Positions 1 to 7,064 of a stretch of 13,277 nucleotides of DNA are shown here, one piece after another. Where the stretch lies: assembly GCA_964553105.1 (NCBI GenBank), contig CAZKJO010000050.1:1-13277 (forward strand), written 5' to 3'. A program made the translations under genes and the position numbers. The stretch comes from Profundicola sp964553105. GTDB taxonomy: Bacteria; Bacteroidota; Bacteroidia; Flavobacteriales; Weeksellaceae. Under the pieces are notes generated by a model. The model worked only from the letters and a program-made list of their open reading frames with translations, made no database searches and had not been told where the DNA came from. Every line of letters begins with the position of its first letter. Positions within the stretch are counted from its first letter, which is position 1.

Positions 1-27
1 GTATTTTCAACTTTTATTTAAAATTAT

Positions 28-2169
28 ATGAAAAATCGTGTTTTAAGCTTGGGATTATTGGCCGCACTTATGGCCTGCAATCCTACGCAAGTAGCAGAAA
101 ATCAGCAACAAGAAATGACAGAAACAACAGAAACAAATGTCGAAACCAGCAATCCTTTGCTAAAAGCGAGTAAGCTGCCTTATGGTGCACCAGATTTTAC
201 TCAAATTAAAGATGAGCATTATCTACCAGCTATGCAAGAAGCTATGCGCCTACAAATGGATAGAGTGCACAAAATAGCATCGAGCAAAGAAGTTCCAACA
301 TTTGATAACACAATATTAGCATTAGAGAAATCTGGAAAAGAACGCGATCAGGTAGGAAGCGTTTTCTATGCTATGACCAGTGCACATACCAATGATGAGA
401 TAAAGAAAATACAAGAGATTCTTTCTCCTTTAATGGCTCAACACTCAGATGAGATTTATTTGAATTCAGCTTTGTTTAACAGAGTAAAAGCTATTCATGA
501 TCAATTAGATCAACTGAACTTAGACGCTGAGAGCAAAAAATTGACAGAAGAGTATTATAAGTCTTTCATTCAAGCAGGAGCTAACTTAAATGATGCTCAA
601 AAAGAAGAGCTTAAAAACATTAACTCTCAAATTGCAACTTTACAAACTCAATTTAACCAAACTCTTCTAAAAGCTAACAACGATGCTGTTATTGAAGTAA
701 AGGACAAAGCTATGTTAGAAGGTCTTTCGGACTCTGAAATCAAAGCTTTAGAAAATGCTGATGGTAGTGGCTGGACCATTAAAATTCAAAATACTACCCA
801 ACAACCTTTAATGGCTTCATTGAAGAATAGAAAATTAAGAGAAAAAATATTCAATGCTTCTTGGAATCGTGCTAATGGTGGATATTTTGATACCAATGCA
901 ACGATTGTTAAAATTGCACAATTAAGAGCAGAGAAAGCTGAATTACTTGGCTTCAAAAACTATGCAGAGTGGAGTTTGGTGAACACCATGGCTCAAACCA
1001 CAGAAACAGTAAATGATTTCTTTGCCGGAATGATTCCAGCCGTAAGAAAGAAAGGCGCTGAAGAAGCCGCGGATATTCAAGCTATGATGAAGAAAGACGG
1101 AATCGAAGGCGAACTTAAACCTTGGGATTGGAGCTACTACGCAGAAAAAGTCAGAAAAGCTAAATATGACTTAGACGAAAGTCAACTAAAACCATATTTC
1201 TTATTAGATAAAGTTTTAGAAGATGGTGTTTTCTATTCCGCAACTAAATTATATGGTATTACTTTTAAGAAAAGAACAGATATTCCAACTTACCATCCAG
1301 ATGTGGTAGTTTATGAAGTTTTCGAAGAAGACGGAACGCCACTAGCTTTATTCTACGGAGATTTCTTTGCAAGAGAAAGCAAACGTGGTGGAGCTTGGAT
1401 GAGCAACTTTGTTGGACAATCTAAATTATATGATACTAAACCGGTTATTTATAATGTGTGTAATTACCAAAAACCAGCAGCCGGAGAACCAGCTTTAATC
1501 ACATTTGACAACGTGATTACTTTATTCCATGAGTTTGGACATGCTTTGCATGGTTTATTTGCAGACCAAATGTACCCAACACTCTCTGGGACTTCAGTAG
1601 CAAGAGACTTTGTTGAGTTCCCTTCTCAGGCAAATGAGCATTGGGCATTGCACCCAGATGTTTTGAAGAATTATGCAAAACATTATAAGACAGGAGAAGT
1701 AATTCCACAAAGCTTAATTACTAAAATTAAAAATGCATCTACTTTTAATCAAGGATTTAGCATGACTGAAGTAATGGGAGCTGCGGATTTAGATTTCAAC
1801 TGGCACTCACTTTCAGCGGAAGAAGCTAATAAAGTTGTTGATCCAAATAAATTTGAGAGAGAAGTATTGAAGAAAGATAATTTATGGGATAATTATGTTC
1901 CGCCGAGATATCGCTCATCTTACTTTGCTCACGTATTTGGTGGTGGATACGGTGCAGGATATTATTCTTATTTATGGACTGAAATGCTTGCTTTAGATAC
2001 AGGTAATTGGTTTGATGAGAATGGAGGATTGAAACGCGAACTAGGACAGAGATATAGAGATATGATTTTATCTCAAGGAAACACGCAGGAGTACAAAGAA
2101 ATGTATAAAGCGTTTAGAGGAAGTGATCCAAAGCCAGATGCTATGATCAAGGCGCGTGGTTTGAATTAA
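28..2169 (+). CDS. M3 family oligopeptidase lipoprotein (peptidyl-dipeptidase Dcp-like)
   Basis: Zinc metallopeptidase of family M3 (thimet oligopeptidase / Dcp group), which cleaves short peptides in a deep channel. Seen: a lipoprotein signal, with Lys2/Arg4, a hydrophobic run and lipobox LMAC with acceptor Cys17, so it is probably anchored on the periplasmic side of an envelope membrane. The zinc site is HEFGH at 501-505 with the third ligand Glu530 in DFVEFPSQ, the usual spacing for M3. The tyrosine-rich segment at about 632-650 (FAHVFGGGYGAGYYSYLW) carries the family's conserved His635, Tyr641 and Tyr648 near the active site. At 713 residues it is full length for Dcp-like proteins, and all key residues are present. 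A Thr/Glu/Gln-rich linker follows the lipid Cys. It is followed by its own terminator, so it is probably monocistronic at the 3' end. Dipeptidyl carboxypeptidase versus endo-oligopeptidase activity cannot be settled from sequence. The promoter lies outside the window. Confidence 0.95.
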   Translation: MKNRVLSLGLLAALMACNPTQVAENQQQEMTETTETNVETSNPLLKASKLPYGAPDFTQIKDEHYLPAMQEAMRLQMDRVHKIASSKEVPTFDNTILALEKSGKERDQVGSVFYAMTSAHTNDEIKKIQEILSPLMAQHSDEIYLNSALFNRVKAIHDQLDQLNLDAESKKLTEEYYKSFIQAGANLNDAQKEELKNINSQIATLQTQFNQTLLKANNDAVIEVKDKAMLEGLSDSEIKALENADGSGWTIKIQNTTQQPLMASLKNRKLREKIFNASWNRANGGYFDTNATIVKIAQLRAEKAELLGFKNYAEWSLVNTMAQTTETVNDFFAGMIPAVRKKGAEEAADIQAMMKKDGIEGELKPWDWSYYAEKVRKAKYDLDESQLKPYFLLDKVLEDGVFYSATKLYGITFKKRTDIPTYHPDVVVYEVFEEDGTPLALFYGDFFARESKRGGAWMSNFVGQSKLYDTKPVIYNVCNYQKPAAGEPALITFDNVITLFHEFGHALHGLFADQMYPTLSGTSVARDFVEFPSQANEHWALHPDVLKNYAKHYKTGEVIPQSLITKIKNASTFNQGFSMTEVMGAADLDFNWHSLSAEEANKVVDPNKFEREVLKKDNLWDNYVPPRYRSSYFAHVFGGGYGAGYYSYLWTEMLALDTGNWFDENGGLKRELGQRYRDMILSQGNTQEYKEMYKAFRGSDPKPDAMIKARGLN

Positions 2170-2197
2170 TTTCCTGAACCATAAAACCATTTAAAAC

Positions 2198-2236
2198 AAA
2201 ACCTTTTCGATAAATTTCGGAAAGGTTTTTGTTTTT
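2198..2236 (+). terminator. Rho-independent terminator after the M3 peptidase gene
   Basis: Arms AAAACCTTT (2198-2206) and AAAGGTTTT (2221-2229) are perfect complements, extended inward by a G-T wobble and CGA/TCG around a TAAATT loop, giving a 13-bp stem. A T-rich tail with one interrupting G follows. It begins about 30 bases after the M3 stop codon and ends before the next gene. Confidence 0.85.
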
Positions 2237-2256
2237 ATAGGTATCTTTATACAACT

Positions 2257-3447
2257 ATGAGACTATTATTATTACTTTCAGCATATCTGATAACTTCTTG
2301 CAGCCTACAGACATCTCCTCTATTGAGTCAGAATATGAATTCTTTTGAGAATCAAGAATATCAATTAACCGGAAATGAAAATCCTTTAAAAGTTCGTGTT
2401 ACAGCCGTATTACTTCAACGCGAAGATGGCTCAGGGAATTATTCTAAAAGTCGCCCAAAAGAGTTTGGAATATTCCAAACCTATTGGCAAAATGCTTTAA
2501 ATAATTTTCAAGATTTAAAAAAGCCAAGTGATTTAGAAGGTTGTTATGATGGATTAGACTTTTGGCCTAAAGCGATGCTAGTTTTCGAGGATAAAATTAT
2601 AGAAGTTAAAAATACTTATGCTTGGAACCATAGAAATACAGGTTCTAATTATGAGAAAAATGTTTTAAAAGGCTTCTCTCCCAACGAGCGATGGTACATG
2701 AAGTCGGTGGATGATTCATTAACGAAAGCCGAAAAAAATAAACCTACCATTCATGTATACTTTACAAACGACGGCGACACCTACGACGAATATATTAAAA
2801 CCAATGGAGCTAACCAATCAAAAACAAATGGTGTTGCAGCGGGTCAGTTCCCTACACCCACAAATTTAAAAAGATCCTCACAAATTCATATGCCAGGAGT
2901 GTATCCTAAATATTTTTATATGAAAAATAGAGCCACCAAAGAGTTTGGTAAATCTTGGGAATCAGAGGTTAAGAATTGGTATGTAATAGACGACGCCAAA
3001 GGATTAACACATGAGTTAGGACATAATTTTGGTCTTGGACATGCTAATAAATACCACGGAGCTAACAAGTGCAAATGGACCATAATGTCCCAAAAGCATT
3101 CAGATCCAAGAAACTATCTACAGCCGACCGAGATTCAGAAAATGCACTCGAATCTCTCTAAAACGAACATGATGCAGTTTGTAACCGAAGACTCACACTA
3201 TGGTACAACCCAGGTGTTGAATAAAGATCAAACTTGGACTGAATTAAGAAGATATTATAATGACTTTGTGTTGCAAAATGGATTAAGCTTACGCATTGCA
3301 AATAAAATCATCATGCCCACGAATGCTAAATTTACATTGAATCCTGGAGCTAGAATTATATTTGAAGAAGGAGGAGAAATCGTTTATTTAGATGGAACAA
3401 AATTCAAGGCCTATGAACTAAAAGGTGATGCTAAAATCATTCGATAA
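2257..3447 (+). CDS. Secreted metzincin-type zinc metalloprotease lipoprotein
   Basis: Predicted zinc endopeptidase of the metzincin clan. Seen: a lipoprotein signal with lipobox ITSC and acceptor Cys15; the extended zinc motif HELGHNFGLGH at 252-262 (ligands His252, His256, His262; catalytic Glu253); and a metzincin Met-turn TIMS with Met277, 15 residues after the last ligand. Cys96 and Cys272 are the only other cysteines noticed and could form a disulfide. After the catalytic core, roughly residues 325-396 form a Gly- and hydrophobic-rich beta-like tail (NPGARIIFEEGGEIVYLDGT), resembling one or two turns of a beta-solenoid or a small adhesion/cap domain. The 396-residue length is compatible with a complete protein. 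I cannot place it in a named peptidase family (M12, M43 and M72-like are the candidates), and the substrate is unknown. It sits between two terminators, so it is probably transcribed alone. No good promoter is seen in the 87 bases upstream. Confidence 0.9.
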   Translation: MRLLLLLSAYLITSCSLQTSPLLSQNMNSFENQEYQLTGNENPLKVRVTAVLLQREDGSGNYSKSRPKEFGIFQTYWQNALNNFQDLKKPSDLEGCYDGLDFWPKAMLVFEDKIIEVKNTYAWNHRNTGSNYEKNVLKGFSPNERWYMKSVDDSLTKAEKNKPTIHVYFTNDGDTYDEYIKTNGANQSKTNGVAAGQFPTPTNLKRSSQIHMPGVYPKYFYMKNRATKEFGKSWESEVKNWYVIDDAKGLTHELGHNFGLGHANKYHGANKCKWTIMSQKHSDPRNYLQPTEIQKMHSNLSKTNMMQFVTEDSHYGTTQVLNKDQTWTELRRYYNDFVLQNGLSLRIANKIIMPTNAKFTLNPGARIIFEEGGEIVYLDGTKFKAYELKGDAKIIR

Positions 3448-3468
3448 GATTTACAATTAAAGCATAAA

Positions 3469-3504
3469 AAAAATGTCACTCTGAAAATTCGAAGTGACAT
3501 TTTT
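3469..3504. terminator. Bidirectional terminator between convergent genes
   Basis: Perfect 12-bp inverted repeat: AAAAATGTCACT (3469-3480) and AGTGACATTTTT (3493-3504), around a 12-base loop that can itself pair GAA with TTC. An A-run precedes and a T-run follows the hairpin, so it reads as a terminator on both strands. It lies 21 bases past the metzincin stop and 19 bases past the oxoamine synthase stop, and so serves both. Confidence 0.88.
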
Positions 3505-3523
3505 AATTTAATAAAAACTCAGA

Positions 3524-4783
3524 TTAAAGCGGTGTATAATCCATGTTTAAAGCTTCAGCTTGCTTTTTATAAACACCGTTCACCAATTTATCGTGAATAG
3601 CATCAAATGCATCTAAAGTTTCCTCGATTTCAGCGTCTGTGTGTGCTGCTGTAGGAATTAAGCGTAATAAAATCATTCCTTTTGGAATTACAGGATAAAC
3701 CACTATCGATGTAAAGATTCCGTAGTTTTCACGAAGATCTTTTACCATAATCGTTCCTTCTAATACCTCTCCTGGTAAGAAAACAGGTGTAACACAAGTG
3801 TTGGTATCACCCAAGTTGAATCCCCTTTCTTTAAGCCCAGATTGTAATTTATTTACGTTCTCCCAAAGTTTAGCTTTAATCTCTGGACGAGTTCTCAATA
3901 ACTCAAGACGCTTTAATCCACCAATCACCATTGGCATAGTAAGAGATTTAGCGAAAATTTGAGAACGCATGTTATATTTTAAGAAACGAATATACTCATT
4001 GTCAGCTGCAACGAATGCACCGAAACCAGCCATTGATTTAGCAAAAGTAGAGAAATAAACATCGATTTTATCTTGAACTCCTTGTGCTTCACCTGCACCA
4101 GCACCTGTTTCACCTAATGTACCAAAACCGTGTGCATCATCCACTAATAATGTAAAATCATACTGGTCTTTGAAAGCAGCAATTTCTTTTAATTTACCTT
4201 GTTGACCGCGCATTCCAAAAACACCTTCGGTAATAACCAAAACTCCACCACCGTTTTCTTTTGCAATTCTATCGGCACGTTTCATCATTTTAGCGAAACT
4301 CTCGATATCATTGTGTTGAAAAGTAAAACGTTTACCCATGTGTAACCTTACACCATCCACAATACAAGCGTGGCTATCGATATCATATACAATAACATCG
4401 TCTTTACCTGCCAAAGCGTCGATAATAGAAACCATACCTTGGTAGCCGAAGTTTAATAAGTAAGAGTTTTCTTTGCCAACAAATTCAGCTAAGTTTTTCT
4501 CAAGCTCTTTGTGCTTATCAGTTTCACCCGACATAGCTCTAGCACCCATTGGGTAGAACATACCATACTCAGCAGCAGCTTCAGCATCAGTTTTCTTAAC
4601 CTCTGGGTGATTACATAATCCTAAATAGTCATTAGCACTCCAAAAGATAACCTCCTTACCTTGGAATTTCATTCGAGGACCGATAGGACCTTCTAATTCT
4701 GGGAAAACAAAATAACCTTCACCATAATCAGCGAATTGCCCCAAAGGACCAGGCTGTTGCTTTATTCTTTCTTTTATATTCAT
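3524..4783 (-). CDS. Alpha-oxoamine synthase, PLP-dependent (serine palmitoyltransferase family; possible CapB-type cysteate C-acyltransferase)
   Basis: Fold-type I PLP enzyme that condenses an amino acid with an acyl thioester, releasing CO2 and giving a 3-keto amine. Seen: the PLP-stacking His138 in DSHACIVDG, cofactor-binding DDAHGFG at 215-221 (Asp215, His218), Schiff-base Lys249 in STFAKSMAG, and the C-terminal RLIPTAAHT segment with Arg374 typical of the family. Length is 419 residues, slightly longer than KBL or BioF and usual for the flavobacterial version. It is the last gene of a tight pair: only five bases separate it from the upstream SDR stop codon. An SDR keto-reductase next door fits long-chain-base synthesis (sphinganine or capnine), whereas biotin (BioF) or threonine catabolism (KBL) neighbours are absent. 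With a CBS-like enzyme also adjacent, I favour cysteate plus fatty acyl donor giving 3-ketocapnine. Serine as substrate (true SPT) remains possible. The family call is firm; the substrate is inference. Confidence 0.93.
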   Translation of the reverse strand: MNIKERIKQQPGPLGQFADYGEGYFVFPELEGPIGPRMKFQGKEVIFWSANDYLGLCNHPEVKKTDAEAAAEYGMFYPMGARAMSGETDKHKELEKNLAEFVGKENSYLLNFGYQGMVSIIDALAGKDDVIVYDIDSHACIVDGVRLHMGKRFTFQHNDIESFAKMMKRADRIAKENGGGVLVITEGVFGMRGQQGKLKEIAAFKDQYDFTLLVDDAHGFGTLGETGAGAGEAQGVQDKIDVYFSTFAKSMAGFGAFVAADNEYIRFLKYNMRSQIFAKSLTMPMVIGGLKRLELLRTRPEIKAKLWENVNKLQSGLKERGFNLGDTNTCVTPVFLPGEVLEGTIMVKDLRENYGIFTSIVVYPVIPKGMILLRLIPTAAHTDAEIEETLDAFDAIHDKLVNGVYKKQAEALNMDYTPL

Positions 4784-4788
4784 TCTAT

Positions 4789-5634
4789 TTACTTATTTAA
4801 TTTATTTAAATCTTTAAAAAATATCTTATCTAAAAGCTTTGGAGGAACTATATACATGGCGAGAATAAACATCCATTTTTTGGGTGTGATGATATATCTA
4901 GATTTAGGTTTGCTAGAAGAATAAGCTTTAAAAATTCTATCAGCCACCTCTTTCACATCTAATCCGATTTCTTCAATCTGATTAACTGCTTCATCTAATT
5001 TATCAAAAATTTTCTCATAATCAGTATTCGCATACGGATTTATACCAGTTTTGGCTTTACCCCAAATATCTGTTTTAATGGGACCAGGCTGAATAATGAT
5101 TACATCCAATCCATACAACATCATTTCTCTACGCAAGGCATCATAAATAGCTTCCACAGCATGTTTAGATGCGGAATAAGGCCCAAGCATGGGTCTTGTC
5201 ATAACGCCTCCGGTAGAACTTATGACGATGACTTTTCCTTTTTTCTTAGCTGTGTAATTTGCTCCTAAAAGCGGTAAGGCTTTTTGCGTTACATATACAT
5301 TAGAAAAAACATTAATTTCAAACTGTTGTCGTAACTCTTCTATCGCCACATGTTGAATAGGGCCATACTTCGCAACCCCAGCATTATTCACAAGCACATC
5401 GAGTCCTTGCACACCTACCACTTGTTCAATTTCTCCAAAGGCTTTATCCACAGCTTCGTGATCGGCAATATCAAAAACTAATAGATGAAATTTATCTGTA
5501 AATTCTTGTTGTAAAGCTTCTCCGTCTTGTGGCTTTCTAACGCTTCCGAAAACGTAAAAACCTTCTTCTAGAAATTTTTTGGCGGTTGCCTTTCCGATAC
5601 CAGATGAAACACCTGTTACTAGCGCATATTTCAT
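4789..5634 (-). CDS. Classical SDR oxidoreductase, probable long-chain 3-keto-base reductase
   Basis: NAD(P)H-dependent short-chain dehydrogenase/reductase with a complete classical motif set: nucleotide-binding TGVSSGIG at 7-14, NNAG at 83-86, catalytic Ser140, Tyr153 and Lys157 (YSASK), and the PGPIKTD loop at 183-189. Arg33 in SVRKP after the second beta strand suggests NADPH preference (inference). The 281-residue protein ends in a hydrophobic, basic tail (about 253-273, WMFILAMYIVPP) that could bind a membrane, as expected for an enzyme acting on lipid intermediates. It is probably translationally linked to the oxoamine synthase gene that starts five bases downstream. Its own -7 box and an upstream terminator indicate a two-gene transcript. 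By context the likely reaction is reduction of 3-ketocapnine or 3-ketosphinganine. The family includes many steroid- and retinol-dehydrogenase-like members of unknown substrate, so the specific role is inferred from neighbours only. Confidence 0.92.
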   Translation of the reverse strand: MKYALVTGVSSGIGKATAKKFLEEGFYVFGSVRKPQDGEALQQEFTDKFHLLVFDIADHEAVDKAFGEIEQVVGVQGLDVLVNNAGVAKYGPIQHVAIEELRQQFEINVFSNVYVTQKALPLLGANYTAKKKGKVIVISSTGGVMTRPMLGPYSASKHAVEAIYDALRREMMLYGLDVIIIQPGPIKTDIWGKAKTGINPYANTDYEKIFDKLDEAVNQIEEIGLDVKEVADRIFKAYSSSKPKSRYIITPKKWMFILAMYIVPPKLLDKIFFKDLNKLNK

Positions 5635-5651
5635 GTAAAGCGATTAAAAAA

Positions 5652-5659
5652 CAAAGATA
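5652..5659 (-). promoter_or_regulatory. Bacteroidota -7 box for the SDR / oxoamine synthase pair
   Basis: On the minus strand TATCTTTG fits the Bacteroidota consensus TAnnTTTG, 17 bases upstream of the SDR start codon. A -33 TTTG at the expected distance is not evident, so only the -7 element supports it. Confidence 0.5.
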
Positions 5660-5699
5660 AGAAAAAAAGTGAGCTATTTTGTGATGCAGAGCACAAACA

Positions 5700-5734
5700 A
5701 AACATCCCGAAATCAATTTAATTTCGGGATGTTT
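5700..5734 (-). terminator. Terminator after the CBS-like gene
   Basis: A perfect 14-bp inverted repeat (5700-5713 with 5721-5734, core CATCCCGAAAT) surrounds a 7-base loop, 13 bases past the stop codon of the CBS-like gene. On the minus strand it is followed by TTTTGTTTG, on the plus strand by an AT-rich run. It separates the CBS-like gene transcriptionally from the SDR gene, at least partly. Confidence 0.85.
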
Positions 5735-5747
5735 ATAATTTTTAATT

Positions 5748-6788
5748 TTATTCTGCTTTTATTCGGTGAACAGTTGCTCTAGACTCTAGTCCGTTGAGCT
5801 GGCTCTGAACAAAGCCTTGTTCTTGCATCCACTCGTCGCTGAATACTTTGGTGATATATCGTGAACCATGATCTGGGAAAACAACTACTACAACTGCATC
5901 CTCTGGTAATGATTCTTTGATTTGCTTCACCGCTTGAAAAGCAGCTCCACTGGTATATCCACCCATGATACCTTCTTTCAAGGCAATTTCCCTCGTAGTA
6001 TAAGCACTCTCTTCGTCTGTAACTTTTACAAACTCGTCGATGATATCAAAATCTGTTGCTTTTGGAACTAAGTTTTTACCGAGTCCTTCGATTCTATAGG
6101 GATAGATTTCGTTTTTATCCAACTCTCTTGTTTCGTGATATTTCTTAAGGATTGACCCATAAGCATCCACACCAATTACTTTGATATCAGGATTTTGCTC
6201 TTTTAAATATCTAGCAGAGCCAGATACAGTTCCTCCCGTACCACAACATCCAACAAGGTGGGTAATCTTACCTTTGGTTTGCTCCCAGATTTCAGGACCT
6301 GTCGTTAGATAATGGGCATCAATATTTTTTTGATTAAAATATTGATTGATATAAATAGAGTTAGGTGTCTCCTCATGAATTCTCCTTGCAACCTCATAAT
6401 AAGATCTAGGATCATCTGCAGGAACATTCGCTGGACAAACAAAAACTTTTGCCCCTAAGGCCTTAAGATAGGCTATTTTCTCTCCTTTGGTTTTATCGCT
6501 AACTGCCAAAATACACTTATAACCTTTGACAATACTTACCATAGCAATTGAAAAACCTGTGTTTCCTGAGGTTGTTTCTACGATGGTTGCTCCAGGTTTT
6601 AAAAGACCATCTTTTTCAGCCTCTTCTATAATATGTAATGCAATTCTATCTTTAGTGGAATGACCAGGATTCCAACTTTCAAGTTTAGCATAAATATCAC
6701 CTGGAATATTCTCAGCTATTTTATTTAGTTTTACTAAAGGCGTATTCGCAATTAATTCTAAAATATTATTGTAGCTTTCCGTATTCAC
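5748..6788 (-). CDS. CBS/cysteine-synthase-family PLP enzyme (possible CapA-type cysteate synthase)
   Basis: Fold-type II PLP enzyme doing beta-replacement on serine-type substrates. Numbering here is from the GTG start at 6788. Seen: Schiff-base Lys46 in NPGHSTKDR, the substrate loop TTSGNTG at about 72-78, the phosphate-binding GTGGT at about 183-187, and EGLGKNLVP and GGYTSGAA segments as in cystathionine beta-synthase. It has neither a heme domain nor a C-terminal CBS-pair regulatory domain. NPGHSTKDR differs from the usual NPGGS(V/I)KDR, and Tyr replaces a small residue near the GGxSGAA loop, so a substrate other than that of plain CysK or CBS is plausible. Start choice: the frame stays open to a TTG at 6809, but a -7 promoter box lies immediately upstream of that TTG, which leaves almost no leader. 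GTG gives a 346-residue protein beginning just before the conserved YNNILELI. Context suggests cysteate synthase (O-phosphoserine plus sulfite) feeding the neighbouring acyltransferase. Cystathionine beta-synthase or cysteine synthase are the alternatives. Confidence 0.92.
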   Translation of the reverse strand: MNTESYNNILELIANTPLVKLNKIAENIPGDIYAKLESWNPGHSTKDRIALHIIEEAEKDGLLKPGATIVETTSGNTGFSIAMVSIVKGYKCILAVSDKTKGEKIAYLKALGAKVFVCPANVPADDPRSYYEVARRIHEETPNSIYINQYFNQKNIDAHYLTTGPEIWEQTKGKITHLVGCCGTGGTVSGSARYLKEQNPDIKVIGVDAYGSILKKYHETRELDKNEIYPYRIEGLGKNLVPKATDFDIIDEFVKVTDEESAYTTREIALKEGIMGGYTSGAAFQAVKQIKESLPEDAVVVVVFPDHGSRYITKVFSDEWMQEQGFVQSQLNGLESRATVHRIKAE

Positions 6789-6813
6789 AATTTTAACTTT
6801 ACTTAACAATCGC

Positions 6814-6821
6814 CAAATTTA
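6814..6821 (-). promoter_or_regulatory. Bacteroidota -7 box for the CBS-like gene
   Basis: Minus-strand TAAATTTG matches TAnnTTTG. Transcription would start around 6805-6810, giving a leader of about 20 bases to GTG 6788 and essentially none to the TTG at 6809. No convincing -33 TTTG was found. Confidence 0.5.
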
Positions 6822-6886
6822 CAATTATTTATTGAGTTTCTGAGGATTTTTTGGAATTCATATCCGTTATCCTTAGTTTAAAAGTC

Positions 6887-6919
6887 AATTGTATTCAAGC
6901 TGAATTGTCCTATTCAAGC
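6887..6919 (+). repeat. Imperfect direct repeat in the 6822-7064 intergenic stretch
   Basis: AATTGTATTCAAGC (6887-6900) is repeated as AATTGTCCTATTCAAGC (6903-6919), sharing AATTGT and ATTCAAGC. It lies in the largest gene-free stretch (about 275 bases between the CBS-like and GlmU-like genes), which otherwise shows no gene, RNA or strong hairpin except a weak one near 7040-7059. It could be an operator half-site pair or chance. Confidence 0.3.
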
Positions 6920-7039
6920 ATAGTATAGCAAAGCATATACCATGTTTATAACATTCTTAGAAAAGACACCGAATTAGCTCGAATATTTCTAAACAAAGCA
7001 CTTTTGAAGCTTTTAAATTACGATCTTTCTACATAAAAT

Positions 7040-7059
7040 GCATTATTTTTCTTTAATGC
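7040..7059 (-). terminator. Weak candidate terminator after the GlmU-like gene
   Basis: GCATTA (7040-7045) and TAATGC (7054-7059) form a 6-bp stem five bases past the stop codon, followed on the minus strand by ATTTTATG. The stem is AT-rich and the T-run short, so this is tentative. Confidence 0.35.
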
Positions 7060-7064
7060 TAATT

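Noticed and set aside
1517..1708. Open frame on the minus strand inside the M3 peptidase gene
   Set aside because: Lies over the conserved zinc-site coding region of the M3 gene; protein has no recognisable features. Shadow frame.
2242..2249. TATCTTTA as a -7 box for the metzincin gene
   Set aside because: Differs from TAnnTTTG at the last base and ends only seven bases before the ATG, leaving no room for a leader; no -33 at the right distance.
4736..4924. Plus-strand open frame across the SDR/oxoamine synthase junction
   Set aside because: Opposite strand to two well-supported genes and with no promoter; a chance frame in AT-rich sequence.
3524..5634. Threonine degradation pair (KBL plus threonine dehydrogenase)
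   Set aside because: The reductase is a classical YxxxK SDR with a hydrophobic tail, not the extended epimerase-like or zinc-type threonine dehydrogenase normally paired with KBL.
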